NCBI GenBank assembly: GCA_013138735.1
Contig: WTCE01000095.1
Coordinates: 1 to 36,989 of the forward strand
From: Crocinitomix sp.
GTDB taxonomy: Bacteria > Bacteroidota > Bacteroidia > Flavobacteriales_D > Crocinitomicaceae
Length of the DNA: 36,989 nt
Reading direction: 5' to 3'
The position numbers and the translations under genes were made by a program. This document shows positions 33,624 through 36,989 of this stretch, piece after piece. The stretch's first letter is position 1, and every line of letters begins with the position of its first letter. Below the pieces are notes generated by a model. The model did not search any database. It was not told the DNA's origin and was given only the letters and a program-made list of their open reading frames with translations.

Positions 33624-35636
33624 ATGAAACATTATTACTTAACAAGAATTGTTCTAATTCTTTGTATGAGTTTTGGACTATCAAATGCATGGTCACAAGA
33701 CGTAACAACATTCTCTTATACAGGAGGACCAGACACATATACTGTGCCACCGGGTGTTTATTCAATCCAAGTAGAAACATATGGTGCGCAAGGACAAGCA
33801 ATTACAGATGAACAGTATGACGAATCAACAGGAGGACTCGGTGGTTATGCCATTGGCACATTGGCCGTTACTCCAGGTGAAGTTTTGAATGTTTACGTTG
33901 GCGGAACAGGTACAGAGCCTGTTGCTGGATTCAACGGAGGTGGATTAGGTGGTTACGGAACACCGAGTGATGGAGATGCTGGAAGAGCAGGAAGTGGTGG
34001 TGGAGCATCTGACATTCGCCAAGGTGGCGCGGCATTAGGCGATCGTGTGATTGTTGGTGGCGGAGGCGGCGGCGGTGGTCGTGATTACGTTAATGGTACA
34101 TGTCAGCCATGCGGAACCGGTGGAAACGGTGGCGCAGGTGGAGCACTTGTAGGAACTGATGGAGACGATCCAGCAGATGATATATATGGCTTTTATTTTA
34201 ATCCCGGCTCTGGTGGTAAAGGTGGAACAGGCATTGCTGGCGGTGCTGGTGGTGATGGCCCTGAAGGTCCAGATGGCGAAGCCGGATCTCTAGGAAATGG
34301 TGGAAATGGTCGTGATGGAAATTACAGCGTTGCTAGTGGCGGTGCTGGTGGTGGATACTACGGTGGCGGATCTGGTGCTGGTGCTAATTCAGGATCTGGT
34401 GATGCTGGTGGTGGTGGTGCAGGAGGTTCTTCTTACCTTGGCGCATTAACAGATGCAGCAACAAGTGCAGGTATTCGTTCAGGTAATGGAGAAGTAATTA
34501 TTTCTGTTTTATGCACAGCATTAACTGTAACTGCTACAGATACTGAAATTTGTTTTGGTGAAGAAATCACGTTAGATGCTGAATCTGAAACTGGTGGTGG
34601 AATCACATGGGATGAAGGTGTTACTGATGAAGTTGCCTTTACTCCTTTAGGATCAGGAATTATAACTTATACAGCAACAAGTGATGCTGAAACAGATTGT
34701 GCAACCTCAATTGACATTTTGGTAAATGAACTTCCTATTGTCAATGCAGGTTCTGGAGATGAGAACTATTGTGATGGTGAAACTGTCGTTTTAGCAGCAG
34801 GTGGAAATGCAGACGTTTGGAATTGGGATCCAACAGATCTTGAACCGGGAATTGGAACACATACCTACACGTTAACAGGAACTGATTCTGAAACAGGTTG
34901 CGAGGCAACTGATGAAGTTACAATTACTGTTCATGCATTACCGAGTGTTTCTGCTTCTGCAGACGAGGATGAAATTTGTCTTGGAAATTCAGTTGTATTA
35001 ACTGGAGGCGGAGCCGACACTTATGTTTGGGACCCGGCAGATGTTGAAGATGGTGAATCTTACACGCCAGCTTTAGCAGGAACTTATACTTTCACTGTTA
35101 TTGGAACAGATGAATTTGGATGCACAGATGAGGCAACTGTTTCTGTTGCGGTTAATGCAGAAATTTCGATTACTTATGTTGTGACTGAAGAAATGATCTT
35201 TGAAGATGGCGAAATTGATATTACCGTAACTGGTGGTGTTGCTCCATATACATTCGATTGGGATATTGACGGAACGGGTGATTTTGATGATGATGAAGAT
35301 TTAACTGGATTAGCGGATGCACTATATAACGTAGTTGTAAATGGCGCTAATGGTTGTTCAGCTTCAGCAATGATTGTGCTAGGAACACAAGCTGGTGTTG
35401 ATGAGCTTAACCAAGCTGTCATTTCTGTTTATCCAAATCCAACACATGACCTTGTTACTATTGCTTTAGCAGGAACATTCTCGTATGAATTAATTGCAGT
35501 TAATGGTGATGTTATTCTTAAGGGAATTGCAACAGATAAAGAAATAATTAATATGAAGTCATTCGCTAATGGTGTATACTTTATCTCGGTAACTTCAGCT
35601 GAAAGCTCGAATACTGTAAAGATTTTGAAGCAATAA
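33624..35636 (+). CDS. T9SS-secreted protein with ALK/LTK-like glycine-rich domain
   Basis: This 670-residue protein has a signal peptide (about 24 residues, ending AWSQ). Residues about 27-290 form a glycine-rich domain that starts FSYTGGPDTYTVPPGV and has repeated GGGG, ASDIRQ and RVIVGGGGG segments, like the glycine-rich domain of ALK/LTK receptors found in many bacterial surface proteins. Three Ig/PKD-like cysteine-containing modules follow (for example VTATDTEICFGEEITLDA). A SprB-repeat-like module comes next (ITVTGGVAPYTFDWDIDG). The end is a T9SS type A sorting domain (VYPNPTHDLVTIAL, to VKILKQ). It is probably a surface adhesin. Its neighbour at 35837 has the same plan. Confidence 0.9.
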   Translation: MKHYYLTRIVLILCMSFGLSNAWSQDVTTFSYTGGPDTYTVPPGVYSIQVETYGAQGQAITDEQYDESTGGLGGYAIGTLAVTPGEVLNVYVGGTGTEPVAGFNGGGLGGYGTPSDGDAGRAGSGGGASDIRQGGAALGDRVIVGGGGGGGGRDYVNGTCQPCGTGGNGGAGGALVGTDGDDPADDIYGFYFNPGSGGKGGTGIAGGAGGDGPEGPDGEAGSLGNGGNGRDGNYSVASGGAGGGYYGGGSGAGANSGSGDAGGGGAGGSSYLGALTDAATSAGIRSGNGEVIISVLCTALTVTATDTEICFGEEITLDAESETGGGITWDEGVTDEVAFTPLGSGIITYTATSDAETDCATSIDILVNELPIVNAGSGDENYCDGETVVLAAGGNADVWNWDPTDLEPGIGTHTYTLTGTDSETGCEATDEVTITVHALPSVSASADEDEICLGNSVVLTGGGADTYVWDPADVEDGESYTPALAGTYTFTVIGTDEFGCTDEATVSVAVNAEISITYVVTEEMIFEDGEIDITVTGGVAPYTFDWDIDGTGDFDDDEDLTGLADALYNVVVNGANGCSASAMIVLGTQAGVDELNQAVISVYPNPTHDLVTIALAGTFSYELIAVNGDVILKGIATDKEIINMKSFANGVYFISVTSAESSNTVKILKQ

Positions 35637-35657
35637 TATTCAGATAAAATCTATAAT

Positions 35658-35695
35658 AAAAAGTCCGTCTGTTATATTTAGCAGAGGGACTTTTT
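35658..35695 (+). terminator. Intrinsic terminator between the two glycine-rich genes
   Basis: AAAAAGTCC at 35658-35666 pairs with GGACTTTTT at 35687-35695, with an inner TCTG/CAGA helix after one mismatch; the 3' arm itself ends in T's. Confidence 0.8.
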
Positions 35696-35780
35696 ATTGT
35701 TTAGAACGGTCATCATAACTCGCATTAAACCAGCCTAATCGTATTCACATTAGACAATTAAAAATTAGCACCTTATAAGG

Positions 35781-35810
35781 TTGTCACCTAAGATTGTTTA
35801 AGTACATTTG
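35781..35810 (+). promoter_or_regulatory. Promoter of the second glycine-rich gene
   Basis: TTG at 35781-35783 and TACATTTG at 35803-35810 are 19 bases apart, an exact fit to the Bacteroidota -33/-7 pattern. The ATG follows at 35837. Confidence 0.75.
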
Positions 35811-35836
35811 CCCCTAAAATTAAACTAATTCTAACT

Positions 35837-36989
35837 ATGAAACAATCTTTACTTTGGCGCGGAGCGCTGTCAATATTATTTGTAGTCTTCCTTTCTACAG
35901 GTTGGGGACAGATAACAACATTTAGCTATACTGGAGGCGCACAGACTTATACCGTACCTCCTGGTGTGACTTCAATTCAAATTGAATCTTGGGGAGCCCA
36001 AGGTGGTGCTTCTTATGCCTGTGGTGGACCAGTAGATGATGACGGAGGTTTAGGTGGGTACAGTATAGGTAACCTTGCTGTAACACCAGGTGAAATATTG
36101 AATATATATGTTGGTGGAAAACCGACTACTCTAATAGGCGGTGGAACTGGTGCAGGAGGATTTAACGGCGGTGGCAACTGCGGAGAATGGGCCGGAGGTG
36201 GTGGTGGTGCATCTGATGTGCGCCAAAGTGGTGCCTCATTATTTGATCGTGTAATCGTAGGCGCCGGTGGTGGCGGTGGGAACACAGGCTGCCCAAACCA
36301 CGGAACAGGTGGAGCTGGTGGAGGATTATTGGGTAACAATGGCATTGCCCATACGGGTTACTCTATTGGATATGGTGGAACTGCTGTTTCTGGTGGTTCT
36401 GGTGGCGGAGGTGCTGCAAGCGGCTATTTCGGCCAAGGTGGAAACGGAAGCGGTTATCACCGAGCTGGCGGCGGAGGCGGCTGGTATGGTGGTGGTGGTG
36501 GATATGCTGCTGGTGCTGGCGGAGGTTCCTCTTACCTCGACGGCGTTACCAGTGCATCAACAGCTGCTGGACTGCGTGTTGGACATGGTCAAATAATTAT
36601 TGAAGTTTTATGTGATGGACTTGTTCCTGATATTTCTGCAGTTGAAGTTTGTGAAGGAGAGGAAGTAACATTATCTGCTGTTTCTACAAACGGTGGAACG
36701 GTAACATGGGATGGTGGAGTAACTGACGGTATCGCATTTGAACCACCAGTTGGTTTAAATACTTATAATGCGACAAGTGACAATGATGATGATTGTGCAT
36801 ATACTATTGACATTTTAGTAAACCCCACACCCGTTGTAACACTTTCTGCTAGTTCACTTGTTATTTGTGACGGAGAAACCGTAACGTTTACTTCTGGTGG
36901 TGATGCCGATACTTATACTTTTGATCCTATCGACGTTGTTGATGGCGATCCATATTCACCTGCAGACTTAGGAACAGCAACTTATACAG
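35837..36989 (+). CDS. Second T9SS-type protein with ALK/LTK-like glycine-rich domain, 3' end outside window
   Basis: The frame runs from ATG 35837 to the end of the window (384 codons) without a stop. It begins with a signal peptide (about 25 residues, ending GWGQ) and TFSYTGGAQTYTVPPGVTSI, nearly the same as the 33624 product. The glycine-rich domain has GGLGGYSIG, ASDVRQSGASLFDRVIVG and GGGSSYLDGVTSASTAAG. It is followed by cysteine-containing PKD/Ig-like modules (ISAVEVCEGEEVTLSAVS) and is cut in the second of these. The remaining part probably ends in a T9SS sorting domain like its neighbour; that is inference. It has its own promoter. Confidence 0.88.
   Translation, partial: MKQSLLWRGALSILFVVFLSTGWGQITTFSYTGGAQTYTVPPGVTSIQIESWGAQGGASYACGGPVDDDGGLGGYSIGNLAVTPGEILNIYVGGKPTTLIGGGTGAGGFNGGGNCGEWAGGGGGASDVRQSGASLFDRVIVGAGGGGGNTGCPNHGTGGAGGGLLGNNGIAHTGYSIGYGGTAVSGGSGGGGAASGYFGQGGNGSGYHRAGGGGGWYGGGGGYAAGAGGGSSYLDGVTSASTAAGLRVGHGQIIIEVLCDGLVPDISAVEVCEGEEVTLSAVSTNGGTVTWDGGVTDGIAFEPPVGLNTYNATSDNDDDCAYTIDILVNPTPVVTLSASSLVICDGETVTFTSGGDADTYTFDPIDVVDGDPYSPADLGTATYT

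Noticed and set aside
36013-36345. Proline-rich minus-strand ORF of 110 codons
   Set aside because: It is the antisense of Gly-rich codons (GGN read as NCC) in the 35837 gene; its composition is explained by that and it has no start context or domain.
36267-36596. Val/Ala-rich plus-strand ORF of 109 codons
   Set aside because: It is another frame of the same glycine-rich coding region, inside the partial gene that is open from 35837 to the window end.

Overview
The window looks like the chromosome of a marine or aquatic member of the Bacteroidota, probably Flavobacteriales and perhaps near Crocinitomicaceae. The evidence is low GC, C-terminal type IX secretion (T9SS) sorting domains, many N-terminal lipoboxes and signal peptides ending in AQ, -7 promoter elements of the form TAnnTTTG with few Shine-Dalgarno sites, a TonB-dependent receptor, LytS/LytTR two-component genes, and an ECF sigma factor next to an anti-sigma/barrel protein. 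The rank assignment is inference. I saw no tRNA, rRNA, CRISPR array or transposase.

Layout. 1-4323: the 3' part of a large T9SS-secreted beta-helix protein. 4483-6398: a zinc-ribbon lipoprotein and a GAF-PP2C phosphatase. 6556-13446: a compact six-gene operon headed by an exported WD40-caspase protein, followed by an OmpA-like protein, two small membrane proteins, an RDD protein and a DUF4442 protein. 13480-16958 (minus): two related secreted helical proteins and glycyl-tRNA synthetase. 17138-18059: a tyrosine-codon leader peptide and attenuator in front of phenylalanine 4-hydroxylase. 18056-19179 (minus): a tandem lipoprotein pair. 19347-23547: two paralogous lipoprotein hydrolases, a broken TPR gene between them, a barrel protein and pterin-4a-carbinolamine dehydratase (phhB), closed by a strong terminator. 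23647-24696 (minus): two small lipoproteins. 24836-29025: a TonB-dependent receptor with a LytS kinase and LytTR regulator. 33450-29047 (minus): an envelope operon of LVIVD lipoprotein, lipocalin-like lipoprotein, barrel protein, ECF sigma factor and anti-sigma/barrel fusion. 33624-36989: two tandem T9SS proteins with ALK/LTK-like glycine-rich domains, the second cut by the window end.

How genes work together. phhA and phhB form a phenylalanine-to-tyrosine module: the hydroxylase makes tyrosine and the dehydratase recycles the pterin cofactor. The leader upstream of phhA has three consecutive Tyr codons and mutually exclusive antiterminator and terminator stems, so phhA should be induced by tyrosine shortage. 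The ECF sigma factor overlaps its putative anti-sigma gene. That protein has one inner-membrane segment, a long acidic linker and a C-terminal barrel, so it could carry an outer-envelope signal directly to sigma. The caspase operon is the best candidate for an uncharacterised system, because its protease carries a signal peptide and sits with envelope proteins.

Four sets of local paralogues, one gene with two lesions, and one sigma factor without a canonical start codon show active gene turnover here.
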